Shown piece after piece: positions 52,774 through 60,377 of a stretch of DNA of 64,000 bases. Position 1 is the first letter of the stretch, and every line of letters begins with the position of its first letter. Origin of the DNA: CALFBG01 sp045110315 (GTDB lineage Bacteria > Bacteroidota > Bacteroidia > Chitinophagales > Saprospiraceae); contig JBGCFY010000044.1 in assembly GCA_045110315.1 (NCBI GenBank), forward strand, positions 3,480 through 67,479. Reading direction: 5' to 3'. The position numbers and the translations under genes were made by a program. Below the pieces are notes generated by a model. The model searched no databases. It was not told where the DNA came from and saw nothing but the letters and a program-made list of their open reading frames with translations.

Positions 52774-55665
52774 CTAAGCGGACTGATACCGATATCCAAA
52801 ATATAAACCGCAGAACAAAACTACTGCCAGTATTCCCCATAGCAAGTACGATGAAGTATTAATATCAAGCGGTTCACTGTCGCCAATAACGATCATATTT
52901 GCCCACAAGGCGGGATCGGCATTTCTTGGACCATTATCCGTTAAGTAAGTTAATTTAGCTTTTTGGAGGGCAACATCTTTGGAGTCTTCCGTTTTAATAC
53001 TTTTATAAAAATCAACTAAAATTTCTTTCGTAGAAATATCCGCTGCATTCCATAAACTAGAAACAACGGTAGGGCAACCCGCATAAGCAAAGGCACGTGC
53101 CAAAGAACTAATCCCTTCCCCTGCGTAGACTTTTCCGTAAGCGGTATTACAAGCACTAAGCACTACCATTTCAGCATTTAACTCTAGTGCGTACAATTCG
53201 ATTACCCGTAGTAAACTATCTTCTACACTTTTAGTCAAAGAAAAAACCAAAGCAGAATTCATCGGATCATCTTCGCGAATCCAGCCGTGTCCTGCCCAGT
53301 GCAAGATTTTGAACCGTCCGGCATTTTCCAGAAAGTGTTGCTTGCTAACTTCTTCGTTAGTAAATTCGCTACCATCCAGCAGTTCTGCGATAGTCTTTAC
53401 TTCTTCTGGAGCATTTTCTAGCACACCTAGATTCCTTTTGTAGGACTTTCCACCGTTAAACCCAAGTGCTTCTGGAGCTAATGAATCTCGATAATCCAAC
53501 GCGAATCCGCCAAACAATTCCAAATCATTCTTGGCTACCGTTTTATCTTCTGCGAATAACAATTGATTGGTATAAGCATAACTAATCGCATACTTTTTGA
53601 TTACGTAAGGGTTCGTTTTATTTTTCCAAGTAGCAACCGGTTCCGTCAAGAGAGGATCAAAAGAAATTCTCAGTAGAGCGCCATCAGGAATAATGAATAA
53701 TCGCCGCAAGGTTTGTTTTTGTTCAATCTTTGCTAAAGGTTCTGCAAGCAATTGTTGAAATAACCGATAGGCTAATTTCGGATCATTTTCAGTTTCCAAA
53801 TCACTAATCATTGATCGAAATTGATTACAATCTTTTTCAAAATCTGGTAGCTTTTCCCAAGCGAAAAAGTGGTATTGCTCTTTGGTAATCCCGAATAAAA
53901 AAATTTGTTCTTCACCGATAAAGTATTCTAATAAAGCACCATCCGTAGGCAGTTTTTTTTGAAAACTTGCAATATCTATTCTTTGGTCGTAAGCGTATTT
54001 TAGTTTATAATATTGCGGAAAATTTTTCTCGAAATTATCGATTAACTTTTCGTAAGTAACCTTCAATGCAAACCGTTCAGTTTGTAGTTTTTGGATTTCA
54101 ACATCCTCTTGATGAGGATTAGCTTTAGCTTTAAAGAGCTGCGCTTCTAAATCTAAATAATCTTTCTTGAGCGCTTTTTCCTTTTGTAATAAATCACTTG
54201 GTAAGCCTGCAAATTTTGCCTGTTCTGCTTGCAAGGCATCTAATAAAACGCTAGCCTTATTTTTAGCGGCGAATTGATAAGCTGTTTCAAAATACCTTTT
54301 CTCGTTCGTCAATTGATGCAAATGAATAGCCGTATGAATAGCCGTTTCATAAACCTTATGCATATCTTCAAGGAGTGCGTATACCGATTCTGAAGAACGA
54401 AACCCTTGTCGAATTTCGGTCAGTAATTCGTCGAAACGAAGGTCACTTGCATGCGCATTTCTCAAATGCACAATTTGTGTGGTATCCAATTCGTAAAGTG
54501 CTTTAAAACTTCTTGCTTTCCCAGATAGTAATCTAAGTAGCGTGCGGTTATCTTCACATTCAATCCCTGATAAATCCGGATTTATCGTCAAGTCTTTTTC
54601 TACAAAAGTAGGTAATAGGCAAGCAATTCCTTCGTGGTAAGCAGTTAAGGCAAGCTGGTAATTAGCTTGGGCAAAATGTAAGTCTCCTAAATTATCATGA
54701 CATTTGGCAACGTCAGGATGAAACTTATTGGGTAACTCTGCTTGGAGCATACTCATTGACTCTAGAATGGTAAGCTTAGCTTCTTCGTAGTTGCCCATGC
54801 CTTTATAACAAATACTGATATTCTCGAGGCAAGTCGCTAAACTTTTACGGTAGAATGGGTCTTCCGTTTCAGCATAGAGTAGTGGGAAAATATTTTTCGC
54901 TTTTTGAAAGAGCGGTAATCCAGCGGTGTAATCATTTTGACTCAAAAAAAGTACTCCCCGATTTGCATACGCATTGGCTAATTGTTCTTCGTCTGCATCT
55001 TGACTCGTAATAATTTTTTGGTAGTAAGATAAAGCTTCTTCAGCCTTTCCTAATCCATCTAGTGCACCTGCCAAAGAGTTGTAGCATTCCAGCAAGGATC
55101 CAGTTTCGTTTCGTTCTAAAAATAATTGACTTGCTTGTTCTAAGTATTGAAGAGCATTAGAAAAATCTTCAGTCCTTACATAAGTTTCTCCAATTTCAAA
55201 GCAGATTTTAGCCTGTAGAGTCTGGTCTACATTTTTGGTCGCTGCCATTTTTTCAAGAGCAATTTTTCCATTTTCAATCGCTCGTATATACTGACCAGCT
55301 TCTTTTTGCAGCATCGTAATCAAGTAATAAGTGTAGGTAATATCTTCTAAAAAAGGAGGATTGGCAGATCCCCAGATGGAGAGTGCCGCTTGATAATCGG
55401 CTAAAGCTTCTTTGTAGTGCGCAGCATCCATCAAGTAATACTCAATTCCTTTTTTTTGCAACAATCGTGCTCGGAGGGAAGGCTGTTTCGACCACTGATT
55501 TTGATGTTGGCGTAAAGCTTCATCAATAATCTTCACCGATTCGGTAGGCTCTAATGTTTTTATTTCTTTGATAATGCGATCTACTGTTGGCGCTAAATCT
55601 TTTTGACCAAAGGCACCAAAAGACCAACAACAAAACGAGAATAGAAGGAGTAAGTTTAGTTTCAT
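52774..55665 (-). CDS. TPR-CHAT caspase-like protease, membrane-anchored
   Basis: A 963-residue envelope protein. Signal peptide about residues 1-20 (CCWSFGAFGQ). About residues 40-420 hold tetratricopeptide repeats (YQAALSIWG, ALQYLEQASQLF, ALSYYQKIITSQDADEEQLANAYANRG). A helical coiled linker follows (about 490-590), then a C-terminal CHAT domain (about 650-930) with catalytic His near 792 (HWAGHGW) and Cys near 839 (VVLSACNTAYG), followed by GEGISSLARAFAYAGCPTVVSSLW. A membrane helix at about 938-958 (YLLWGILAVVLFCGLYFGY) anchors it, so TPR and CHAT should face the periplasm. The substrate is unknown. It follows the subtilase gene by 182 bp on the same strand. Confidence 0.92.
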   Translation of the reverse strand: MKLNLLLLFSFCCWSFGAFGQKDLAPTVDRIIKEIKTLEPTESVKIIDEALRQHQNQWSKQPSLRARLLQKKGIEYYLMDAAHYKEALADYQAALSIWGSANPPFLEDITYTYYLITMLQKEAGQYIRAIENGKIALEKMAATKNVDQTLQAKICFEIGETYVRTEDFSNALQYLEQASQLFLERNETGSLLECYNSLAGALDGLGKAEEALSYYQKIITSQDADEEQLANAYANRGVLFLSQNDYTAGLPLFQKAKNIFPLLYAETEDPFYRKSLATCLENISICYKGMGNYEEAKLTILESMSMLQAELPNKFHPDVAKCHDNLGDLHFAQANYQLALTAYHEGIACLLPTFVEKDLTINPDLSGIECEDNRTLLRLLSGKARSFKALYELDTTQIVHLRNAHASDLRFDELLTEIRQGFRSSESVYALLEDMHKVYETAIHTAIHLHQLTNEKRYFETAYQFAAKNKASVLLDALQAEQAKFAGLPSDLLQKEKALKKDYLDLEAQLFKAKANPHQEDVEIQKLQTERFALKVTYEKLIDNFEKNFPQYYKLKYAYDQRIDIASFQKKLPTDGALLEYFIGEEQIFLFGITKEQYHFFAWEKLPDFEKDCNQFRSMISDLETENDPKLAYRLFQQLLAEPLAKIEQKQTLRRLFIIPDGALLRISFDPLLTEPVATWKNKTNPYVIKKYAISYAYTNQLLFAEDKTVAKNDLELFGGFALDYRDSLAPEALGFNGGKSYKRNLGVLENAPEEVKTIAELLDGSEFTNEEVSKQHFLENAGRFKILHWAGHGWIREDDPMNSALVFSLTKSVEDSLLRVIELYALELNAEMVVLSACNTAYGKVYAGEGISSLARAFAYAGCPTVVSSLWNAADISTKEILVDFYKSIKTEDSKDVALQKAKLTYLTDNGPRNADPALWANMIVIGDSEPLDINTSSYLLWGILAVVLFCGLYFGYRYQSA

Positions 55666-55709
55666 TTTTACTAGAATAAAAAGCCAGGCTTACCCCTTCT
55701 CAATGCACC

Positions 55710-55766
55710 AAGTGTATGTCCAAAAGTACCACTGTAGTTAATTAGTAGTTATTTAGACATACACTT
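55710..55766. promoter_or_regulatory. Inverted repeat between the subtilase and CHAT genes
   Basis: AAGTGTATGTC (55710-55720) and GACATACACTT (55756-55766), perfect 11-bp arms separated by 35 nt, about 45 bp before the CHAT start codon. It may be an operator, an attenuator or a long stem-loop. Without a T-run, simple termination is less likely. Confidence 0.4.
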
Positions 55767-55847
55767 AGGCTTGAGTATGAAGGAGTTGCTTATTAAAAAC
55801 GCTTAATTTGCCGTTTCTAGTTCAAAGAAAAACAACTTCTTGCGTAA

Positions 55848-57428
55848 TTATTCCAATTTAATCATTTTTTTCGTGATTGTATTTTTTCCAGATTGTACAT
55901 TCAACCAATAAGTTCCTGTAGGTTGCATTTGACTGTTCCATTCAAACTCATTTATTCCCACGTTAGCATTTTCCTGATGGCGATAAACTTCTTTGCCCAA
56001 AGCATCAAAAATACGAATCGTTACTCGCTTCTCGTCTGTACTTTCCCAGCGAAGATGAACTACTTGTCGAAAGGGTTGAGGAAATACGGTTAAAGTATTT
56101 GAAAGTCCCTCTGTTTTATCCTCTAGCTTACGGAACGAAGGCTGCGTTAGATTATTTAGAGCGTGGGGAGCGTTAATAATTCCTTCCGTAAGAATCGGTA
56201 ATCCTACTTTTGTAACTGTTTCAGTGATTGCATTGCGAAGCGCCGTATAATTATAAGAAATGTTATCCTCCGTGTTTTCTAGATTATCTAGATCACAAAG
56301 ATGTGTCGCTAGCAAACTTGCTGTTCCAGTAACGACTGCTGCTGCCATCGAAGTACCTAGTTTAACTTCCCATTTGCCGTCAAGGACAGGGCTATGTACG
56401 CCACCCGGTGCCGCAACATCTACGCTTACCATACCATAATTAGAATAGCTCTCCAATTGGTTATCACAACCTGAAGCAGCGACCGAAATAAGATTTGGAC
56501 AACTAAACCCCGCAGGATAAAACCCTTTTGTACTCACATCGATATCCGTAGATTCGTTACCTGCGGCACAAACCACAAATATACCTTCCATATTTCCCGC
56601 TAAACTAATTACATATTCTAATGGACTTATCTTATCCGTTGGCTGCGGACGATCAGCAGTATAGCCTAAACTCATATTAACGATATCAAGTCTTTGAGAA
56701 ATGGCATAATCCAAAGCTTCAATGGCGAGATATACGGTGCCCTCTCCTTCTTTGTCTTGCGTCTTAAGAGGAACAACCCTAATATTATTGGCATTTTCCA
56801 TATCTGCCATTTGGACAATCGTACCAGTAGTATGCGTACCGTGACCATTATCATCGGAGGCATTAGGAGTCCGATTAACAAAATCATATCCTCGTGAAAA
56901 AGACAGCCAAGGTTGCAAGTAGCTATTGTTGTCATCTACTCCCGTATCCATTACACCAACGCTTACTTCACATTCTCCTGATGAACAAGTTACGGGTTGA
57001 CGTGGCACGCAAAGTGTTAGATTTCCAGAGGGGTTGTCCTCTAAGTTATCCATAACTTCGGAAGAAATTATACGAGTGGGAAAATTTTCGCCAGCAGTTT
57101 TTACTTTAGTTTTACTACTTAATCGTTTTCGACTTTCTTTGATATCTAAAGTATCCGAACCGATAAGAAAGTGAATATGTGGATTGCCAACAACGTTAAT
57201 TGTTGAGTCTAATCGCCACAATCTAACTTCTGAGATTGGAGTAATTCTTAGTTCCGTAACGTTAAATTCTGTTTTAATAGCATCGATTGTATCTTGAGGA
57301 GTGCCATTTTCGAAGCGAACAATCAATTCTTTGTCACTTTGTGCCTGCACTAGGCTAGGATTGATATATAAAAAACTTAGGAGGAGTAAAGCATTTCTAA
57401 AAAAAGCTAGGTTTTTGATCTTTTTCAT
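55848..57428 (-). CDS. Subtilisin-like S8 serine protease with T9SS sorting domain
   Basis: Secreted protease. Signal peptide about residues 1-30 (PSLVQAQ), an N-terminal prodomain-like part (to about 140), then the S8 catalytic domain with Asp161 (GVMDTGVDD), His196 (NGHGTH), oxyanion Asn291 (CAAGNES) and Ser360 (LGTSMAAAVVTG). The last 80 residues (TVFPQPFRQVVHLRWES... to KKMIKLE) are a type A T9SS C-terminal domain, so it should cross the outer membrane. It has a bipartite promoter-like motif upstream that is shared with the divergent sigma gene, and the CHAT protease gene follows. The two proteases may act in one pathway. Confidence 0.93.
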   Translation of the reverse strand: MKKIKNLAFFRNALLLLSFLYINPSLVQAQSDKELIVRFENGTPQDTIDAIKTEFNVTELRITPISEVRLWRLDSTINVVGNPHIHFLIGSDTLDIKESRKRLSSKTKVKTAGENFPTRIISSEVMDNLEDNPSGNLTLCVPRQPVTCSSGECEVSVGVMDTGVDDNNSYLQPWLSFSRGYDFVNRTPNASDDNGHGTHTTGTIVQMADMENANNIRVVPLKTQDKEGEGTVYLAIEALDYAISQRLDIVNMSLGYTADRPQPTDKISPLEYVISLAGNMEGIFVVCAAGNESTDIDVSTKGFYPAGFSCPNLISVAASGCDNQLESYSNYGMVSVDVAAPGGVHSPVLDGKWEVKLGTSMAAAVVTGTASLLATHLCDLDNLENTEDNISYNYTALRNAITETVTKVGLPILTEGIINAPHALNNLTQPSFRKLEDKTEGLSNTLTVFPQPFRQVVHLRWESTDEKRVTIRIFDALGKEVYRHQENANVGINEFEWNSQMQPTGTYWLNVQSGKNTITKKMIKLE

Positions 57429-57474
57429 AATATTTTTTTTTGGCTACATCTAAATCTGATTGAAAGTATCGTTT

Positions 57475-57510
57475 CTATAAGCAAGAATTACAATTAGTGT
57501 GACAAAAAAA
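57475..57510 (-). promoter_or_regulatory. Bipartite promoter-like motif upstream of the subtilase gene
   Basis: On the minus strand TTTTTTTGTCACA, 14 nt, TGCTTATAG. It ends 47 nt before the S8 start codon. The same two boxes with the same 14-nt spacing precede the divergent sigma gene. The box sizes and spacing fit a -35/-10 pair read by an alternative sigma factor. Confidence 0.65.
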
Positions 57511-57620
57511 TCTAAGTTTTTTTTCGAAAGAAAAGTAAGCTTTAAGGAGAAAGTCGGAAGTTATAAAATCAACACTATTTGCACTAGTCCTTATTTACGA
57601 ATAACAACATTATAATTATG

Positions 57621-57640
57621 TACTTGATACGTATCAAGTA
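57621..57640. promoter_or_regulatory. Perfect 20-bp palindrome, candidate operator
   Basis: TACTTGATACGTATCAAGTA is identical on both strands. It lies about 190 bp upstream of the subtilase start and in an AT-rich gap. Such symmetry without a loop suits a dimeric DNA-binding protein better than an RNA hairpin. Confidence 0.5.
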
Positions 57641-58030
57641 TCAGCCTTTCGTACTCATATTGCTTAACAAAGGAGGAAAGTATTAAAAAATAGAAGCAGC
57701 TACAAATTAACTTTGCAACCGCGTTCTATAGCATAAATAGATGTAACCAAAAATTTTAATAGTTTAAATGCGTATTGAAATTATTTAAAATATAAATCTT
57801 ATAATCTGTGCTTACTCACTATTGGGTAAGTTCAGTTGCTAACTATATTTTATTTATTATAAAGTATTACTATTGCTCTGAAGCGTATCTTTTAGCGTAG
57901 CAGATATTTAAAAAAAGCTTCCACTAAAAGAAACAGGTTTGGATATAAAAGCACACAAATCCCAGAACGTGACATTTTTTACGATAATTATTTAATTTAC
58001 GGTTGAAGTTGTTTTGCCCAACTTGAAACA

Positions 58031-58187
58031 GAAGTTGTTTAATAATTCGAAAAGCAGTTGAGAAGCAGAGATTTTTATTCAAGTTGAAGCTCTTTTTGGA
58101 GTTCGTAGCACCGCTACGGAGAATAAAAAAGCTAAAAAGTTGGACAAAAAGATCAATTCGCAAACATTTTTAGAGTTTTTAAACAAC
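58031..58187. repeat. Dispersed intergenic element (copy B)
   Basis: Starts GAAGTTGTTTAA and ends TTTTTAAACAAC, with a central hairpin TTCGTAGC-AC-CGCTACGG (58102-58119), then GAATAAAAAAGCT and TTGGA as in copy A at 33391-33553. An extra GAAGTTGTTT lies 26 bp before it at 58005. The right end is diverged relative to copy A. Confidence 0.6.
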
Positions 58188-58223
58188 ATTGATACGATTC
58201 AAATTTACCGATCGGCGATAAGA

Positions 58224-58265
58224 TAGGTTTACCAAATAGCTTGGTGATTTTATTAGGTAAACCTA
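58224..58265. promoter_or_regulatory. Inverted repeat TAGGTTTACC/GGTAAACCTA
   Basis: Perfect 10-bp arms at 58224-58233 and 58256-58265 with a 22-nt spacer, about 95 bp before the sigma promoter-like motif. It could be an operator or a stem-loop; there is no T-run. Confidence 0.4.
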
Positions 58266-58359
58266 CTTAAGTACTAAGACAAAGTTATTTTACCAATCTA
58301 CCCTTTCCCTCGTCTATACAAGATCACTACATGAAGTTATATTCAAAAAAAAATTCTGC

Positions 58360-58395
58360 TTTTTTTGTCACATTCCATCCGTTGATTGCTTATAG
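58360..58395 (+). promoter_or_regulatory. Bipartite promoter-like motif upstream of the sigma factor gene
   Basis: TTTTTTTGTCACA, 14 nt, TGCTTATAG, matching the motif upstream of the divergent subtilase base for base at 22 fixed positions. It ends 156 nt before the sigma start codon. It suggests the sigma factor activates its own gene. Confidence 0.65.
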
Positions 58396-58551
58396 TATTA
58401 AATAGATGGCGATTCTTTGATGGAAGGAAGTTGTTTTAATTTAAAATGATATCGTCTACCAAAAGAAAATAACTACTTAACAGTATTCTCTTTTGATAAA
58501 TAACACCATTTGTTGAAGAACGTGCGATAGATAACCAAAAGTCACATTGAT

Positions 58552-59361
58552 ATGTACAGCTTAAGTATTCAAAATCAAGAATTCTCTGAGAACTACCTCA
58601 CTTTAACTCAGTTTGAAACGATGTATCAACAAGAATTAGAAACTTGGTTAATCACCGAAGGTTTTTGTCAAACGCATGAAGTTAAGTACTTAAAATTTCG
58701 AGTATTAATTAGCTTGAAAAGTAGTTTTTCTCTAACAGAATACTACCAATCTTCTCTTATCTGGAAATCTATTCCTATTATTGCTAAAAGAGAATATGGT
58801 AAAATCAAAAAACTAATGGAGAAAAATTTTGGCTTAAGCGAGTTAGCCTTTCAAGAATTGGCAGAACAATTACAGGCTGGCGACGAACGCTTGTTTGAAC
58901 AAATTTTCTTGAGTCACTATAAAGACTGCATAGCTTATTTAATGAAGAACTATGGCGCATCGCACGAAGATGCTTACGATGCTACGATGGAAACTTTACT
59001 GAATTTTCACAAAGGCATCAAAGCAGCAAAAATAAACTATGGCAACCTTCGTTTTTTGTTTACTAAAATGGCGAGTCAAGTTTATATCAAGTGGATTAAA
59101 CGCGAAAATTTAAAAAACCCGATTCAAGAAATGGATTTGGTAGAAGATCCAAAAGCTTTTGACAAAGAAACCTTACAATTACTTGATCAAGCCTGGGCGG
59201 GTCTTTGTGAAGATTGTGCAGGATTACTCAAAAAATTTTATTACGAAAATATTTCTTTAAAGGAGATCGCTCTTAAATTAAATAAATCTCCAGAAGCAAT
59301 ACGAAAGCAAAAGCAGCGATGTGTAGAAAAACTCAAAAGCTACTTTCTTCGTATTTCTTAA
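58552..59361 (+). CDS. ECF-like sigma-70 family factor with N-terminal extension
   Basis: Alternative RNA polymerase sigma factor, 269 residues, longer than usual ECF sigmas because about 100 extra residues precede region 2. Region 2 is at about residues 108-185 (DERLFEQIFLSHYKDCIAYLM, then FLFTKMASQVYIKWIKRE), and region 4 at about 218-265 (LLKKFYYENISLKEIALKLNKSPEAIRKQKQRCVEKLKSYF), a helix-turn-helix. The extension has no motif I recognise. It lies 12 bp before a membrane TPR gene, likely its anti-sigma factor, and carries the shared promoter-like motif, so self-activation and control of the S8/CHAT genes is proposed. Confidence 0.87.
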   Translation: MYSLSIQNQEFSENYLTLTQFETMYQQELETWLITEGFCQTHEVKYLKFRVLISLKSSFSLTEYYQSSLIWKSIPIIAKREYGKIKKLMEKNFGLSELAFQELAEQLQAGDERLFEQIFLSHYKDCIAYLMKNYGASHEDAYDATMETLLNFHKGIKAAKINYGNLRFLFTKMASQVYIKWIKRENLKNPIQEMDLVEDPKAFDKETLQLLDQAWAGLCEDCAGLLKKFYYENISLKEIALKLNKSPEAIRKQKQRCVEKLKSYFLRIS

Positions 59362-59373
59362 ACCTTTACCATA

Positions 59374-60069
59374 ATGAAAAAAATCTCTGACTACCTCGAC
59401 AACAAGTTATCTCCAGATGCAGCCGAGGAACTTACGAAGCGTATCGTCAATGCGCAGATTGACCAAAGCAAAAAAGCAAATTGGCAACAAAAATTGGCGA
59501 ATCAACATAATATTACGAGAACGCCAAAAAAAAATAATTTACGTATTGCCCTATTCCAGTGGCGCAACGTTGCTGCCATTTTTTTAGTCGTAGCCATGTC
59601 CATCGTTTTTTACTTCAGTCAGCCCGTTCGTGCTGAATCACAGGCAATGGCTTATCTAATGGAGCAAAAATACGAATCAAAAAATAATGTAACTCGAGGT
59701 GATGAGCAAGCTGCTACCTCTGAGCTATACAACAAAGCATATCTTGCGTACAAAAACTCAGATTATGAAAGTGCAAGTACTAGCTTTCTTGCTTTGCTCC
59801 AAAAAGATCCGAATTACAGCAATGCTCATTATTACTTAGGCTTAAGTCAATTATACTTGGACGATTATTCACAAGCCATTGCCTCTCTCCAAAAGGTAAA
59901 AGTATTATCGACAACGGATCAAGCTGTTCAGGACGAAGCGAATTGGTTTCTAGGCTTAGCGTATACTTTATCTGGACAGAAAGAATTGGCCCGTCAGACT
60001 TTCAAAGAAATCGTTGCTACAAAAGCATGGAATGCCGACGAAGCTGCCAAAATTTTATCAAACTTATAG
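59374..60069 (+). CDS. Membrane TPR protein, probable anti-sigma factor
   Basis: A 231-residue protein: cytoplasmic N-terminal helices (about 1-60, MKKISDYLDNKLSPDAAEELTKRIV), one membrane helix at about 66-85 (VAAIFLVVAMSIVFYFSQ), then a periplasmic domain with three tetratricopeptide repeats (YNKAYLAYKNSDYESASTSFLALLQKDPNYSNAHYYLGLSQLYLDDYSQAIASLQKV). Position 12 bp after the sigma gene and this layout suggest that the N-terminus holds the sigma factor and the TPR part senses an envelope partner. No zinc-binding ZAS motif is present. Confidence 0.82.
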   Translation: MKKISDYLDNKLSPDAAEELTKRIVNAQIDQSKKANWQQKLANQHNITRTPKKNNLRIALFQWRNVAAIFLVVAMSIVFYFSQPVRAESQAMAYLMEQKYESKNNVTRGDEQAATSELYNKAYLAYKNSDYESASTSFLALLQKDPNYSNAHYYLGLSQLYLDDYSQAIASLQKVKVLSTTDQAVQDEANWFLGLAYTLSGQKELARQTFKEIVATKAWNADEAAKILSNL

Positions 60070-60377
60070 TGGGAAGTATAAAGTAAATTAGGTTAAATAT
60101 AAATTAAGAATTGGTTTACAACGCAAATCCCTTTTTCCAAAGTTTTGGAAAAAGGGATTTCTTTTGTGGAACACGGCAGAGTACTCTTCTATCAATAAGA
60201 TTCAATCTTTGGGAAATTATTTTCGGAAGGACGGAACGAAGAGTGAGAAAAAAGGTATTTTCAGCCCATCTAACTTTTTAGAATAATGTCTAATGCACTA
60301 AGAAACTGTTTGAGTATCCGTTAAATAACATAATGAATGAAGGGAACTAATCTCACAATTCCTTAGTTATTGGCAGT
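60070..60377. other. 308-bp intergenic region
   Basis: Apart from the terminator at 60125-60160, nothing recognisable was seen. There is no copy of the bipartite motif and no consensus -7 box before the PP2C-like gene. Confidence 0.5.
60125..60160 (+). terminator. Intrinsic terminator of the sigma-TPR operon
   Basis: AAATCCCTTTTTCCAAA pairs perfectly with TTTGGAAAAAGGGATTT across a minimal loop, followed by CTTTT. It lies 55 bp after the TPR gene stop and separates it from the PP2C-like gene. Confidence 0.85.

Larger units (their letters stand above)
57429..58551. other. 1.1-kb intergenic region between divergent S8 and sigma genes
   Basis: Unusually long for this window. It holds two copies of a bipartite promoter-like motif (57475-57510 and 58360-58395), a perfect 20-bp palindrome (57621-57640), a 157-bp repeat element (58031-58187), a TAGGTTTACC/GGTAAACCTA inverted repeat (58224-58265) and GAAGTTGTTT sites at 58005, 58031 and 58427. 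No credible gene was seen. Confidence 0.7.

Noticed and set aside
57924..58163. Minus-strand open frame of 79 codons over the repeat element copy B
   Set aside because: It covers the hairpin and inverted-repeat parts, has Phe/Lys/Asn-rich composition and no family; an accidental frame.
58535..58560. Third copy of the GTCACA box just before the sigma start codon
   Set aside because: AAAGTCACATTGAT resembles the first box, but no TGCTTATAG follows at 14 nt and it overlaps the start codon region; probably chance.
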